The notes: generated by a model not told the origin, from the letters alone. A DNA stretch of 64,000 bases from Flavobacteriales bacterium (GCA_020635715.1 JACJZG010000003.1:62001-126000); one strand, 5' to 3'; positions 15,996 through 25,333 are shown, counted from the stretch's first letter. Made by a program: numbers and translations.

Positions 15996-17981
15996 TTACT
16001 GGATGGTCAGGCGCTGCACGGTGCGCTCGGTGGCACTGCTGATCGCCACGTTGTACACACCAGCGGCAAGATCGCTGATGTCAATGGTCGTCGTACCGCT
16101 GAAACGCTCGGTCCTGGCCAGCTTTCCATGTTGGTCGGTGATCTCCACGTAGAGCATGTCCGTGCGATCACTATCGATCCGGAAGACCCCGTTGGTGGGG
16201 TTGGGGAACAGTGTGATCCCAGGAAGGGGAGCCACTTCCCGCAGCCCAACGGTCGGAAGGGTGGTCAGACGGATCGCGAAGGCTTCCCCATTGATGTAGA
16301 AATGGCGGCCCTCGGTCCCATCATCGTTGAAATCGACGGGAAGGTAGACGCCTGAGGCGATGGTCGGTTGCGGGACCGTGGCATCGTCCAGGATGTACAC
16401 TTCTGGATCCTCGTCATTATCCGCGGACACGGTGCCGCTACCCCACACACGGGCGACCGCGTAATAGCCCCCAGGAGCAAGGGTGACCGTCTGCTCCAAG
16501 GGAAGCTGCACCGAACCGGAAGCCACGTCGTTGTCATCGATCACATGGACCCCGGAAGTGACACCATCCACAGGCAGGCTGATGTTGCTGGGTGTGGCGA
16601 GCACATCGGTCGTGTCAAGCAGGAACACCTCGATCCTTGCTTCAGGCCCGGCAACGGTCGCAGAGCCGAGTGAAACGATGATGCCGGTCACATCCATCGG
16701 GTTGTTGATCAGGTACATGCTCATGTAATTCATCTCGAAATTGTCCTCGAACGTGGCTGTACCGTACTGGGCAAGTACTTCGGTCCCTTCCGGATGGTTG
16801 CCGATGGCGTCCAGTGCATAGACATCCGAGGTCACTTCGAAGTTGCGGGACCGTTCGTTGTCCTCCGGGTTGTTATCCAAGGCGAGCTGATCGCTTTCCA
16901 TGGTGAATCGGGAGGTATAGACGCCATTGGCCAGTCCAACAGGCAGGTCCACTGAACCTTCTACAAGCACGGTGGTGGCGGAAGGAATGCTACCCACGGG
17001 GATCGTCGTGGAAAAGCCGGGGACCGGTGAGCCGGAGGCGTCCTCGAAGGCGACGTTCAGGACCACGTTGGTCTGTTCGCTGATGCCGAAGTTGGTGAGT
17101 TCGGCACCCACGTTCATGGCAGCGGGCAATTGCGCGGAGGGGATGCGCCCATATTCCTCGCCACTATCCGTAGTGCTGTTGTACGCCGAATTCATGATCA
17201 GCTCATTGTCGGGCAGTGGCGAAAGCTGCAGGTCATCGATGCCCCACCAGTATTCCCATCCTCCTTCCCATTCGAACTGGATGTATACCGAGGATTGGTT
17301 CGCTGCCGCCGAGGTGATGTCCAGGAAGATGGCCTGGGGGTTGGCAGAGAATCGTGAACAAGGCGGCGTGGGGTTGCCGGTCTCCAGGCAGGGGAAGGGG
17401 AAGAACTCCGTCCACGAACTGAGGTCCGTGCTCACCTTCACCTTGACAAATTCGTTCGCATTGTTGTCAAAGACGCCGATGGTGCTTTGCATGCTGAGCA
17501 TGACGCTGGTCTGGCCGGAGCAATCGATGGCACTGGTAGTCAACCGTGTGAGGTGATCGGAGACAGGAGCGGAGGTCAGGCCCCGATCAGAATTGGCCCA
17601 GAGGTAACCGTTCGAGGCGCCTGGTGCATTGAAGGTGCCCACGATATCGGGATAGCTAACAGCGGCGATCTCGACGGCCGCTGGATCGTTCGACCATTCG
17701 AACAGCACCGGGGTCAGTCCGAAGGGTGTCAGTTCATCCACATTGGTCCACCCGGCCGGCAAGCCGCCACCTGAGAAATCCTCCGAATAGAACGCGTCGC
17801 GCAATTGGAAGCCCCCAAGGGTCGGTGCGGTGCTGCGGTGGGCGTTGGCTTGGATGTCCCGGGCTAGCGGTCTTTCGGTGAAGCCTCGATCACTTTGCTG
17901 CGCACTGGCTACGGAGGCCAGCAGAACGGCACACCAGAGTGGGGCCATTGGACCTGCGAGGGGTAGTATTCCTGCTTTCAT
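15996..17981 (-). CDS. T9SS type A sorting domain-containing secreted protein (paralogue 1)
   Basis: 661 residues from the ATG at 17981 (MKAGILPLAGPMAPL, then a signal peptide ending ASAQQ). The N-terminal part has a jelly-roll-like region around EDFSGGGLPAGWTNVD and EWEGGWEYWWGIDDLQLS, as in MAM/cleaved-adhesin domains. The middle has Ig-like repeats (TNFGISEQTNVVLNVAF, LPVDGVTSGVHVID). The last 75 residues are a T9SS type A domain: ITLFPNPTNGVFRI, then IDISDLAAGVYNVAISS and RTVQRLTIQ. The protein is exported by Sec and then T9SS and anchored on the surface or released. The next gene upstream is a clear paralogue. Ligand or activity is unknown. Confidence 0.85.
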   Translation of the reverse strand: MKAGILPLAGPMAPLWCAVLLASVASAQQSDRGFTERPLARDIQANAHRSTAPTLGGFQLRDAFYSEDFSGGGLPAGWTNVDELTPFGLTPVLFEWSNDPAAVEIAAVSYPDIVGTFNAPGASNGYLWANSDRGLTSAPVSDHLTRLTTSAIDCSGQTSVMLSMQSTIGVFDNNANEFVKVKVSTDLSSWTEFFPFPCLETGNPTPPCSRFSANPQAIFLDITSAAANQSSVYIQFEWEGGWEYWWGIDDLQLSPLPDNELIMNSAYNSTTDSGEEYGRIPSAQLPAAMNVGAELTNFGISEQTNVVLNVAFEDASGSPVPGFSTTIPVGSIPSATTVLVEGSVDLPVGLANGVYTSRFTMESDQLALDNNPEDNERSRNFEVTSDVYALDAIGNHPEGTEVLAQYGTATFEDNFEMNYMSMYLINNPMDVTGIIVSLGSATVAGPEARIEVFLLDTTDVLATPSNISLPVDGVTSGVHVIDDNDVASGSVQLPLEQTVTLAPGGYYAVARVWGSGTVSADNDEDPEVYILDDATVPQPTIASGVYLPVDFNDDGTEGRHFYINGEAFAIRLTTLPTVGLREVAPLPGITLFPNPTNGVFRIDSDRTDMLYVEITDQHGKLARTERFSGTTTIDISDLAAGVYNVAISSATERTVQRLTIQ

Positions 17982-18082
17982 ATGGTATGAGGGGTTGAGC
18001 ACGTGAAGATCCGCACCATTTCTGGAAGTGCAAAACCCGGCTTCCATGGATCTGATGAACGGTTGTATGGTGGATAATGGAA

Positions 18083-18113
18083 CGCCCCCTTCTGCACCAG
18101 GCAAAAGGGGGCG
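18083..18113 (-). terminator. Terminator of the second T9SS cargo gene
   Basis: CGCCCCCTT / AAGGGGGCG stem around an 11-12 base loop, 20 bases after the minus-strand stop at 18133. Confidence 0.65.
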
Positions 18114-18132
18114 TCCGGAAGCGTCAGGAGGT

Positions 18133-20019
18133 TCAGTTCAGCACGACGCGTTGGATCGAGCTCTGAACACCGTTGGAGATGCGGGCATTGTACACACCAG
18201 CGGCCAGACCGCTGAGGTCCAGGGTGGTGGTACGGTTGATCACGTTGGTCAGGACCACTTCACCAAGGGCGTTGATCACTTCCACGGTGTGGCGGCCATC
18301 ATTGGCCAGGTTGATGGTGACCAGTCCTTTGGTCGGGTTCGGGAACAGCGACACACCGGCTAGTTCCTCCTCCTCACGCACGCCGATGGTGCTGTTGGAC
18401 GAGAGGCGGATGGCCCATGCGGTACCATTACCACCATAGAAGTGAGGTCCTTCGGTACCGTCTTCATTGAAGTCGACCGGGAGCCAGAGCGCGCTGGCAA
18501 GACCAGGCTGGGGAACAGTGAGGTCGTCCAGTACGAAGACTTCGGGGTCCGTGGCGGCCGTGGTCCCACTGCCACCCAAGGTCACGCAAGCGTAGTAGGC
18601 ACCAGGGGCGAGGGTCACGCTCTGGGGCAGCGGGATCGTCACCACACCGGCCGTCACATCTGCTGCGGTCAGCACGTACGGGTCACTTTCAACACCATCG
18701 ATCGGCAGGTTGACAATGGACGGGGTTGAGAGCACATCGGTGGTATCGAGCAAAGAGATCGAGATCGTACCTCCTGCACGGCTGGCAGGACCGATGCCCA
18801 CCTCGAAACCATACACGGTCATTTCAACGTTCACGAAATACATGGTCAACAGCTTCACATCGGTCGCATTGTCCGTGAAGCTTGCCGTACCGACCTGCTG
18901 CAGGTTCTCTACCACACCAGCAGCGTGGTCGCCGATCTTGTCGAGGGAGTACATCGTGGAGGTGACCTCGAAGTTCCTCACCTGGGTGTTGTTGTCGGGG
19001 TTCTCATCCAAGCCGATCTGGTCGCTCGTCATGGTGTAGTTCACCGTGTATTCCCCGAGGTCAAGGGAGCCGATGCCCACATTGTCATCGGTATCCACAA
19101 CGACCTGGGATTCGATGGAGCCAACTTCCGTGACCAGATCCGGGATCGCGGTGGGTCCGGTGAAGGAGGTGGTCAGCACCACGTTCGTTTGTGTCTCACT
19201 GCCAAAGTTGAAGAGACCTGCGCCCACATTGAGGAAGCCGGGAAGTTGTTGCTGAGGGATGCGGCCGTATTCCTCACCGGTCCCGGTGGTGGATACGAAG
19301 CCATAGTCCATCTGGATCTCGTTGTCCGGCAGGGTCGTGAAGGCTACGTCATCGACCATCCAGGCATAGTCGCAACCACCGCCAGGGCCGTGCTCGGCCA
19401 CCGTGGAGAAGTAGCGGAAGCGCACCCAGACCGTGGATTGACCACCAGCGATGGCGGACAGGTTGACCAGCTCTACATCGGGGTTCGGGGTGGAGGAGTT
19501 CACATCCACCTCAGCATTCACCTCGAACTCGGTCCAGTTGGAACCATCGACGCTCACATCCACGAAGCAATCGCCCCGGAAGCGGCGGAAGAGCTGCTCG
19601 AATTGGAGCACCACACCAGCATAGCCCGAGAGATCGACCGGGTCGGCCATTTGCACGTAGGCGATCTGGTTGCCCGAGCAGAGCAGATCGCTGTCGAACA
19701 GCGCGAAGCCGTTATCAGCCGTGGTGGACTCGATCGGGTCGATGGCGAAAGCGCCGCTCGGAGCATCCGTGCCGATCACCCACGCATCGGCGGAGGCGCC
19801 GGCCTCCTGCCCGATGACCCAGGTTCCGGGATCCGAGAAATCATCGGACCAGATCACCGCGCGGTTGGAAGCGGCTGGTGTGGGACGAGCGGAAGTGTGA
19901 ACCGAAGTTTCGATGAACTTCTTTGCCAGGGTGGCGGAACCACCTTGGGGGAGGTGCTGGCCGTAGGCGCTGCCACCTACAAGTGCCAGGGCGAGCACCG
20001 GAACGTAGAAATTGGTCAT
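18133..20019 (-). CDS. T9SS type A sorting domain-containing secreted protein (paralogue 2)
   Basis: 628 residues from the ATG at 20019 (MTNFYVPVLALALVGGSAYG). It shares its plan with the next gene: ADNGFALFDSDLLCSG, CDYAWMVDDVAFTTLPDNEI, GEEYGRIPQQQLPGFLNVGA, ESDPYVLTAADVTAG and a C-terminal T9SS domain (VSLFPNPTKGLVTI, LDLSGLAAGVYNARIS). The shared GEEYGRIP, TLAPGAYYA and LDDLTVPQP blocks show the two arose by tandem duplication. The region with ESTTADNGFALFDSD resembles a cleaved-adhesin or carbohydrate-binding fold. The roughly 240 bases upstream hold its promoter. A TTTCTTTG near 20060 (minus strand) is the best but imperfect candidate. Confidence 0.85.
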   Translation of the reverse strand: MTNFYVPVLALALVGGSAYGQHLPQGGSATLAKKFIETSVHTSARPTPAASNRAVIWSDDFSDPGTWVIGQEAGASADAWVIGTDAPSGAFAIDPIESTTADNGFALFDSDLLCSGNQIAYVQMADPVDLSGYAGVVLQFEQLFRRFRGDCFVDVSVDGSNWTEFEVNAEVDVNSSTPNPDVELVNLSAIAGGQSTVWVRFRYFSTVAEHGPGGGCDYAWMVDDVAFTTLPDNEIQMDYGFVSTTGTGEEYGRIPQQQLPGFLNVGAGLFNFGSETQTNVVLTTSFTGPTAIPDLVTEVGSIESQVVVDTDDNVGIGSLDLGEYTVNYTMTSDQIGLDENPDNNTQVRNFEVTSTMYSLDKIGDHAAGVVENLQQVGTASFTDNATDVKLLTMYFVNVEMTVYGFEVGIGPASRAGGTISISLLDTTDVLSTPSIVNLPIDGVESDPYVLTAADVTAGVVTIPLPQSVTLAPGAYYACVTLGGSGTTAATDPEVFVLDDLTVPQPGLASALWLPVDFNEDGTEGPHFYGGNGTAWAIRLSSNSTIGVREEEELAGVSLFPNPTKGLVTINLANDGRHTVEVINALGEVVLTNVINRTTTLDLSGLAAGVYNARISNGVQSSIQRVVLN

Positions 20020-20262
20020 TTGAAGTGTTGGGTTGTTGTTAACTTCTTCGTCGTACAAAGAAACATCATGGGACGGGTGGTTCCAAAAGCCGCGGAAGGA
20101 TACGTGCGGACCGACAAGCGACCATTCTAGGAGATGTGACCGGCCCCGGATCGCACTGTGATGCAGGTTCGTTGGCTGTAAATGGGCTTTCGTCGACCCC
20201 GGGTGTGGTCCGGTCGGATCGGTGATGAAGGACTGATCAGGGAAGACCGCAGGGGGAGAAGA

Positions 20263-22002
20263 TCACATTCCCATGACCTTCTGGTAGGCTACCGAAAGCC
20301 CGACCACGATGGCGGGAGCGATCAGATTGTACCAGAGGAAGGCCACCTCGAAGTCACCGAAGTGGATCACCAGGATCACCGCCTCAGAGATGAGCGCGGC
20401 GATGAAGACCGCAGAGCCCCCCACGTCCTTCAGGAAGAAGGCCACCAGGAAGATGCCCAGGATGGTGCCATAGAAGAGGGAACCGAGGATGTTCACCGCC
20501 TGGATGAGGTTGTCGAACAGCGGGAAGATGGCGGCGAAGAGCAGTGCCAGGAGCCCGAACATCACCGTGGCCCACTTCGTGGCCACCACGCGGTCGTAGC
20601 CTTCGCACTGCTTGCGGAACACATCCACCACGGCGGTGGTGGCCAATGCGCTGAGCTGCGAACTTGTGCTGCCCATGCCGGCGCAGAAGATCATCGCCAG
20701 TAACAGTCCGATCAGCCCCACGGGCAGGTTGTTCATCACCCAGGTCAGAAAGATGTAGTCCTTATCGTTCGGTTCGGCACCTTGGATGTTCCCCTTGACC
20801 GCTTCCCGATATCCATCACGAACGAGATCGTCCTGTTCCAAAGCCATGGACAGCATCATGCTGGTCCGCTCAAGATCTTCTGTTCGCCCAGTGCGATGTG
20901 CGTTCACCCATGTGCCGGCCAGCCCCGCGATCTCATCATTCAGCAAGCCGTGTTGCTCGGTCATCACCTGGGCATCTGGTGATCTGAACTTGGTGGGCCG
21001 TTCTACTCCGAGAAGATCGGCAGTGCTTTGGTCGCTAGCAGTCCGTTCCGCGGCTGTCATATTCATCGCCTTCACATTCGCCGCATTCCAATGCACCGGG
21101 CTCGCATTGAACAGGTAGAACACGAAGACCAGCACGCCGATCAACAGGATGAAGAACTGCATGGGGATCTTCAGCACGCCATTGATCAGCAGGCCCATCC
21201 GTGCCTGGCGGATGCTCTGGCCGGTGAGGTACCGCTGCACCTGGCTCTGATCAGTGCCGAAATAGGAAAGCTGAAGGAAGAAACCGCCGATCAAACCGCT
21301 CCACACGGTGTACTTCGTGGTCGGGTCCCAGGTGGTGTCGATGATGTTCATCTTGCCGAGCGCTCCGGCCAGTAGCAGGCTCTCGCCGAAGGTCGCGTGC
21401 TCCCCGATCTGTTTCAACAGGAAGTAGAAGGCGATGAAGAGCCCGCCGAACATCACGGCCATCTGCTGCTTGTGGGTCACGCCCACGGCCTTGGCACCAC
21501 CCGTGGTGGTGTAGAGGATCACCAGCCCGCCGATGAAGACGCAGGTCCACCCGAGCGGCCAGCCCAGTACCGTGCTCAACACGATGCTTGGCGCGTAGAT
21601 CGTCAGGCCGGTGCTCAGGCCTCGCTGGATCAGGAAGAGGATGGCGGTCAGCAACCGGGTGCGTTCATCGAAGCGCTTACCGATGAATTCGTACGCCGTG
21701 TACACGTTCCACTTGTAGTAGAGCGGGATGAAGACCCAGGCGATCACCACCATGGCCAGCGGCAGTCCGAAGTAGAACTGCACGAAGCCCATGCCCTCGA
21801 GGAAACCCTGACCCGGTGTGCTGAGGAAAGTGATCGCGCTGGCCTGCGTGGCCATCACGCTCAGGGTCACGGCCCACCAGCGGTCCTCGTTGTCGCCACG
21901 CAGGTAACGCTCAACTGTGTTCGTCCGACGCGTCCGCCACACGCCATAGCCCACGATGAAGCCGAGGGTGGCGAGCAGAACGGCCCAATCAATGGTGTGC
22001 AT
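20263..22002 (-). CDS. Sodium:solute symporter (SSF family)
   Basis: 579 residues with about 13 membrane helices, the LeuT-fold SSF length. Family signs: YLRGDNEDRWWAVTLSVMATQASAITFLS at the start of the core, GLTIYAPSIVL and the GTDQSQVQRYLTG block, where SSF members carry the conserved DQ. Its long cytoplasmic loop of about 90 residues (NVKAMNMTAAERTASD to NDKDYIF) between helices is larger than usual. It resembles the sialic acid/glucose-type symporters of Bacteroidota. The solute cannot be inferred. The next gene on this strand upstream is a PIG-L deacetylase, which may hint at amino-sugar substrates. Confidence 0.9.
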   Translation of the reverse strand: MHTIDWAVLLATLGFIVGYGVWRTRRTNTVERYLRGDNEDRWWAVTLSVMATQASAITFLSTPGQGFLEGMGFVQFYFGLPLAMVVIAWVFIPLYYKWNVYTAYEFIGKRFDERTRLLTAILFLIQRGLSTGLTIYAPSIVLSTVLGWPLGWTCVFIGGLVILYTTTGGAKAVGVTHKQQMAVMFGGLFIAFYFLLKQIGEHATFGESLLLAGALGKMNIIDTTWDPTTKYTVWSGLIGGFFLQLSYFGTDQSQVQRYLTGQSIRQARMGLLINGVLKIPMQFFILLIGVLVFVFYLFNASPVHWNAANVKAMNMTAAERTASDQSTADLLGVERPTKFRSPDAQVMTEQHGLLNDEIAGLAGTWVNAHRTGRTEDLERTSMMLSMALEQDDLVRDGYREAVKGNIQGAEPNDKDYIFLTWVMNNLPVGLIGLLLAMIFCAGMGSTSSQLSALATTAVVDVFRKQCEGYDRVVATKWATVMFGLLALLFAAIFPLFDNLIQAVNILGSLFYGTILGIFLVAFFLKDVGGSAVFIAALISEAVILVIHFGDFEVAFLWYNLIAPAIVVGLSVAYQKVMGM

Positions 22003-22082
22003 ATCGGATCATGATGGGTTATTGGATCGCACCTGTAGCGTCGACCCAAGGGGGCGCCCGTACATGCCATTGGCCGGTGATC

Positions 22083-22112
22083 CGTAAGTCGACCCGGTGG
22101 GTCGACGGTACG
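22083..22112 (-). terminator. Strong hairpin between PIG-L and symporter genes
   Basis: Perfect 8-base arms GTCGACCC (22088-22095) and GGGTCGAC (22099-22106) around a 3-base loop, extended by CGTA/TACG. GTCGACCC also occurs once more at about 22039. The hairpin lies downstream of the PIG-L stop on the minus strand. Confidence 0.55.
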
Positions 22113-22149
22113 GGTGCGCATGGGGTACGTTAATGCCAGCCTGCATGGC

Positions 22150-24720
22150 CTAGTGCACGGCGCGCGGCGAGATCAAATTCGCAAAAAGCCGATACGCACC
22201 TGGCACACCTGCCGGCAATTGCCGGAAGAAGCTGATGCCCGTGTAGATGAAGCGGCCTTTGCCATGGTCGCAGGTGATAAGCGCACCGTTGAGCGGGTCT
22301 TCACCGGGGTCGTTCCAGGCGATGAGTGGGGTGTACTTCGGATCGATGTCATCGGCGAAGTAGAGGCCGCGTTCCTGCACCCAGCCATCGAAATCGGCGG
22401 TGGTGATCCTGTTCGGTGTGTTGAGCAATGGATGGTCCTTGGCGAGGAAGGTGGGCGGCGCTTCCTCCACCGTCACACGTCCGCGCGAGATGGTGAATGG
22501 ATGTGGACCCAGCGTGGCGGGATCGATCTGGAAATCGCTGTTGCCGGAGAAGAAGCGGGGTGAGGTGTTGTACTGGATCACCAATGTGCCGCCTTCCTCG
22601 GCGTAGCGCATGAGCAGGGGATGCAGCTCGCGCATGCCCGTGTTCGCGTTGTAGGCGCGGATGCCGGTGACGATCGCATCATACTTGCGCAGCCCTTCTG
22701 CCGTGGCGGTCGCGGGATCGATCATCTCCACGGTCACGCGTAGTTGTTCCAAGGCTTGCGGCACATCATCGCCCGCACCCTTCACGTAGCCGATGGTCTT
22801 CGCGGTGGTCTTCACATCCAGCGGCACCAGCTTCACCTCGGCGGGTGTGTAATACACCTGCGGCATGATGTGCGGGTAGTCGATCTCGTGCAGGGTGCGG
22901 TCGGCCTTGCCTTTGGGACCAACGAACTCGAAGCTTGCCACACCGCCAGCGGCCTTGTCGCCGGGCATCAGTTGGAAGGTGAATCGCTGCCGCTCGTTGC
23001 GCTTCGTGATGTTCACGCGTTTGATGTCCTTCGTGGTGCTCCAGCCCGGCGGAAGCGTGATGTTGAGCTGACCGGTCAGGCTATCGGTGAGGGCTTCCAC
23101 CTCCACCTCGATGGTTTGTGTGCCGCCGCGGCCGATCAGGTTGCTAGCCTTGGGGATCACCGAAGCGACCGGTGTGACATAGACGGGGCGGATGCGTTCG
23201 CCATCGACGCGGTCGACCCATTTGTGCATAGGCGCAATTCGAGCTGAGATGCTGGTGCCCTTTACCTCATCGTCAATTTCGAGTGTAACCTGATTTGTCG
23301 GACCTGTTACAGGAGAGCCGATCAGGTTGACAGGAACATCGTAAAGGGTGCCATGAGACCGTTCAAGCCAAAAGGGCCCTCGATAAACATGACCAATTCC
23401 CATCAGTTGCGGAGTCTCTACGCCAGTACTTGGACCTTTCCAACTGTCCTGCTCCACCCACGTGCCCATTAAAGCGTGAAAGCTCATGAGTTGAGCTGAA
23501 ACAATCGGGTGCTGCAAAACTCGGGAGAGCACTTGAACGTCCAATTGGATCGAATCTCCGCCAGAGTACTGGGCGTGGCTAGACAATGCTTCAGGAACAA
23601 GCCCGATCGTACCGAAGTAGAGCCTATCAACTTCGCCAAGTTTGACATCATACCAAGAGCGTGACGCACCAGCATTCGGAACTGCACGTTTGGACTCGAG
23701 AATTAATGAACTGACCAGTGCTAGGTGGGTTGTGGATGCGGAAGGGTCGGTCGGGCTGTATTCAATCAGCAGATTGGAAATGCTCTGTTCAATACCTGGA
23801 GCGGATTTAACGCGCCCCCACGTCATATCGATCCCATCAAAAATGTTCTTCGTCTTCGGCCTATCACCCTTCAGGAACTTGAGGTACTCCAGCGATTCCC
23901 CGCGCGTTTCCGCCGCACCGAAGCCCTGGCTCTTGTGCATGCTGCGGCTGCGCCCGGCGAGTTCGGTGTAGCTCACGCCGAGCAAGGGATCGTAGCCGCC
24001 CACATCCACGCTGAACCAGTCCGGGTCGTTCTTCGCGATATCGGCCAGGTCCTTCTTCCACCAGGTGCTGCCGTTGAAGAAGAGGCGGCGCGGTTGCCAG
24101 ACCTCCAAGCCTTGTTCCAACTGCTCGGGAAAGGCCTTGGGGTCACCGGCCAGGTCAAAGGCTTCTTCCGCGAGGATCGCGCTGGCTTCATGGTGCCCAT
24201 GCCCGGCCTCGCGCGTCGGCGGGAACCGGGTGATGATCACGTCCGGCCGGAAGGTGCGGATCACGCGCACAACATCGCTCAGCACTTCCTGCTTACCCCA
24301 TTTGTCAAAGCTCTCCGCAGCGCTCTTGCTGTAGCCGAAGTCCACCGCGCGGGTGAAGAACTGCTCCCCGCCATCGATGCGGCGTGCTTCCAACAACTCC
24401 TGCGTGCGGATGATGCCGAGCGCATCACCCAGCTCCGGGCCGATCAGGTTCTGACCGCCATCGCCGCGTGTGAGGCTTAGGTTGCCGGTGCGCACTTTCT
24501 TCCCGTTGGCGAGCCAGGTGATCAGGCGCGTGTTCTCGTCATCGGGATGCGCGACGATGTAGAGCACGCTGCCCAGCACGTTGAGCTTCTGCATCTTGTG
24601 CAGGATCTCAGCGGCGTCGGGTTGTGCGGGCGGGCGTTGTGGGAAAGCGGCAGGTTGGAAGTTGAAAGCGGCGAGTACGAGCGCGATGAGGCGCAGGACA
24701 CCGGAAAGGCGGAAGTGCAT
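22150..24720 (-). CDS. PIG-L family deacetylase, multidomain, secreted
   Basis: 856 residues from the ATG at 24720, with a signal sequence (RLIALVLAAFNFQPAAF). The LmbE/PIG-L domain (about 50-270) shows the metal motif AHPDDE and the second His pair in HGHHEAS. Such enzymes remove N-acetyl groups from sugars using zinc. The C-terminal 150 residues (YDAIVTGIRAYNAN, EEGGTLVIQYNT, GKGRFIYTGISFFRQL) look like a class I glutamine-amidotransferase-like fold. A middle stretch of about 600 bases has lower GC than the rest. An upstream in-frame extension to 24999 was rejected because it overlaps the divergent four-helix-bundle gene. The substrate is unknown. Confidence 0.85.
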   Translation of the reverse strand: MHFRLSGVLRLIALVLAAFNFQPAAFPQRPPAQPDAAEILHKMQKLNVLGSVLYIVAHPDDENTRLITWLANGKKVRTGNLSLTRGDGGQNLIGPELGDALGIIRTQELLEARRIDGGEQFFTRAVDFGYSKSAAESFDKWGKQEVLSDVVRVIRTFRPDVIITRFPPTREAGHGHHEASAILAEEAFDLAGDPKAFPEQLEQGLEVWQPRRLFFNGSTWWKKDLADIAKNDPDWFSVDVGGYDPLLGVSYTELAGRSRSMHKSQGFGAAETRGESLEYLKFLKGDRPKTKNIFDGIDMTWGRVKSAPGIEQSISNLLIEYSPTDPSASTTHLALVSSLILESKRAVPNAGASRSWYDVKLGEVDRLYFGTIGLVPEALSSHAQYSGGDSIQLDVQVLSRVLQHPIVSAQLMSFHALMGTWVEQDSWKGPSTGVETPQLMGIGHVYRGPFWLERSHGTLYDVPVNLIGSPVTGPTNQVTLEIDDEVKGTSISARIAPMHKWVDRVDGERIRPVYVTPVASVIPKASNLIGRGGTQTIEVEVEALTDSLTGQLNITLPPGWSTTKDIKRVNITKRNERQRFTFQLMPGDKAAGGVASFEFVGPKGKADRTLHEIDYPHIMPQVYYTPAEVKLVPLDVKTTAKTIGYVKGAGDDVPQALEQLRVTVEMIDPATATAEGLRKYDAIVTGIRAYNANTGMRELHPLLMRYAEEGGTLVIQYNTSPRFFSGNSDFQIDPATLGPHPFTISRGRVTVEEAPPTFLAKDHPLLNTPNRITTADFDGWVQERGLYFADDIDPKYTPLIAWNDPGEDPLNGALITCDHGKGRFIYTGISFFRQLPAGVPGAYRLFANLISPRAVH

Positions 24721-24724
24721 GGAG

Positions 24725-24732
24725 CGAAGGTA
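24725..24732 (-). promoter_or_regulatory. Candidate -7 element TACCTTCG (PIG-L gene), leaderless spacing
   Basis: TACCTTCG on the minus strand ends only four bases before the ATG at 24720, so the transcript would begin at or next to the start codon. Confidence 0.4.
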
Positions 24733-24750
24733 GAATGCGCCAATGCGCCG

Positions 24751-24785
24751 CTGGCTGATGGCCACTGGCTTTTGGCTGCTCACGG
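24751..24785. repeat. GGCT-rich repeat left of the four-helix-bundle gene
   Basis: Degenerate tandem units (CTGGCTGATGGCCACTGGCT followed by TTTGGCTGCT). Related sequence lies on the other side of the gene at 25229-25260 and, inverted, at 25300-25333. Confidence 0.55.
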
Positions 24786-24847
24786 TCGGCTTCGCAACAA
24801 CGTGACCCATCGGCAGGAGGCCGTCGCAACTGGAAACCCTCTGGATC

Positions 24848-25204
24848 ATGCGCGAATTCATGAAGCTGGAAGTGTGGCAACTCGGGATGGATATCGCTGA
24901 CAACGTGTTCGAGATATTCGATGCCATCCCTTGGCAACAGGCAGGAAGCAAACTCCGCGAGCAGGCGACGGATGCGGCATGTTCAACGCCCTCCAACATC
25001 GCAGAGGGAAGTTCGCGGCGCAGCGAGAAGGAGAAGTACCGCTACTTCGAATTCGCGTTGGGCTCTTCCTTCGAGCTACAGACCCGCATGCTGATCCTGC
25101 AGCGACGAGGTTACGGTGACAAGGAGGCTATCGAGCGCCTGATGCCGAAGATCGAACTGGTGCAGAAGAAGATCGGCGCTTTCATGAACGCGTTGAACGG
25201 GTGA
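24848..25204 (+). CDS. Four-helix-bundle protein (S23/Avd-like)
   Basis: 118 residues. It matches the family found as a 23S rRNA intervening-sequence protein and as Avd in diversity-generating retroelements: FMKLEVWQLGMDIADNVFEI, then SNIAEGSSRRSEKEKYRYFEFALGSSFELQT. The signature NIAEG-SS/R and ALGS-ELQT are both present. Solo members are common in Bacteroidota and their job is unknown. Avd forms a pentamer that binds nucleic acid. No reverse transcriptase, template repeat or 23S gene is nearby. The gene is bracketed by GGCT-rich degenerate repeats on both sides, suggesting it travels or was inserted as a unit. It is divergent from PIG-L. Confidence 0.9.
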   Translation: MREFMKLEVWQLGMDIADNVFEIFDAIPWQQAGSKLREQATDAACSTPSNIAEGSSRRSEKEKYRYFEFALGSSFELQTRMLILQRRGYGDKEAIERLMPKIELVQKKIGAFMNALNG

Positions 25205-25228
25205 GCGCTCAGTGCGCTGCTGGCGCCC

Positions 25229-25260
25229 GGCTTTTGGCTACTGGCTGGTCGTGGCTGCTC
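25229..25260. repeat. GGCT-rich repeat right of the four-helix-bundle gene
   Basis: GGCTTTTGGCTACTGGCT followed by GGTCGTGGCTGCTC. It shares GGCTTTTGGCT with the left copy at 24751-24785. Confidence 0.55.
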
Positions 25261-25299
25261 GTTCTTTTGTGACGGACGGCAACGGTGCAGCCATGAACA

Positions 25300-25333
25300 G
25301 GTAGCCAACGGCCAATAGCGATCAGCCAGCAGC
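25300..25333. repeat. Inverted GGCT-rich repeat
   Basis: Its reverse complement begins GCTGCTGGCTGATCGCTATT and continues GGCCGTTGGCTACC, matching the style and partly the sequence (GCTGGCTGAT) of the left repeat in opposite orientation. Confidence 0.5.

Noticed and set aside
18925..20130. 401-residue plus-strand frame over the second T9SS gene
   Set aside because: Antisense to a clear secreted protein with signal peptide and sorting domain.
24848..25204. Diversity-generating retroelement accessory gene
   Set aside because: Avd-like fold only. No reverse transcriptase, template repeat or variable repeat nearby.
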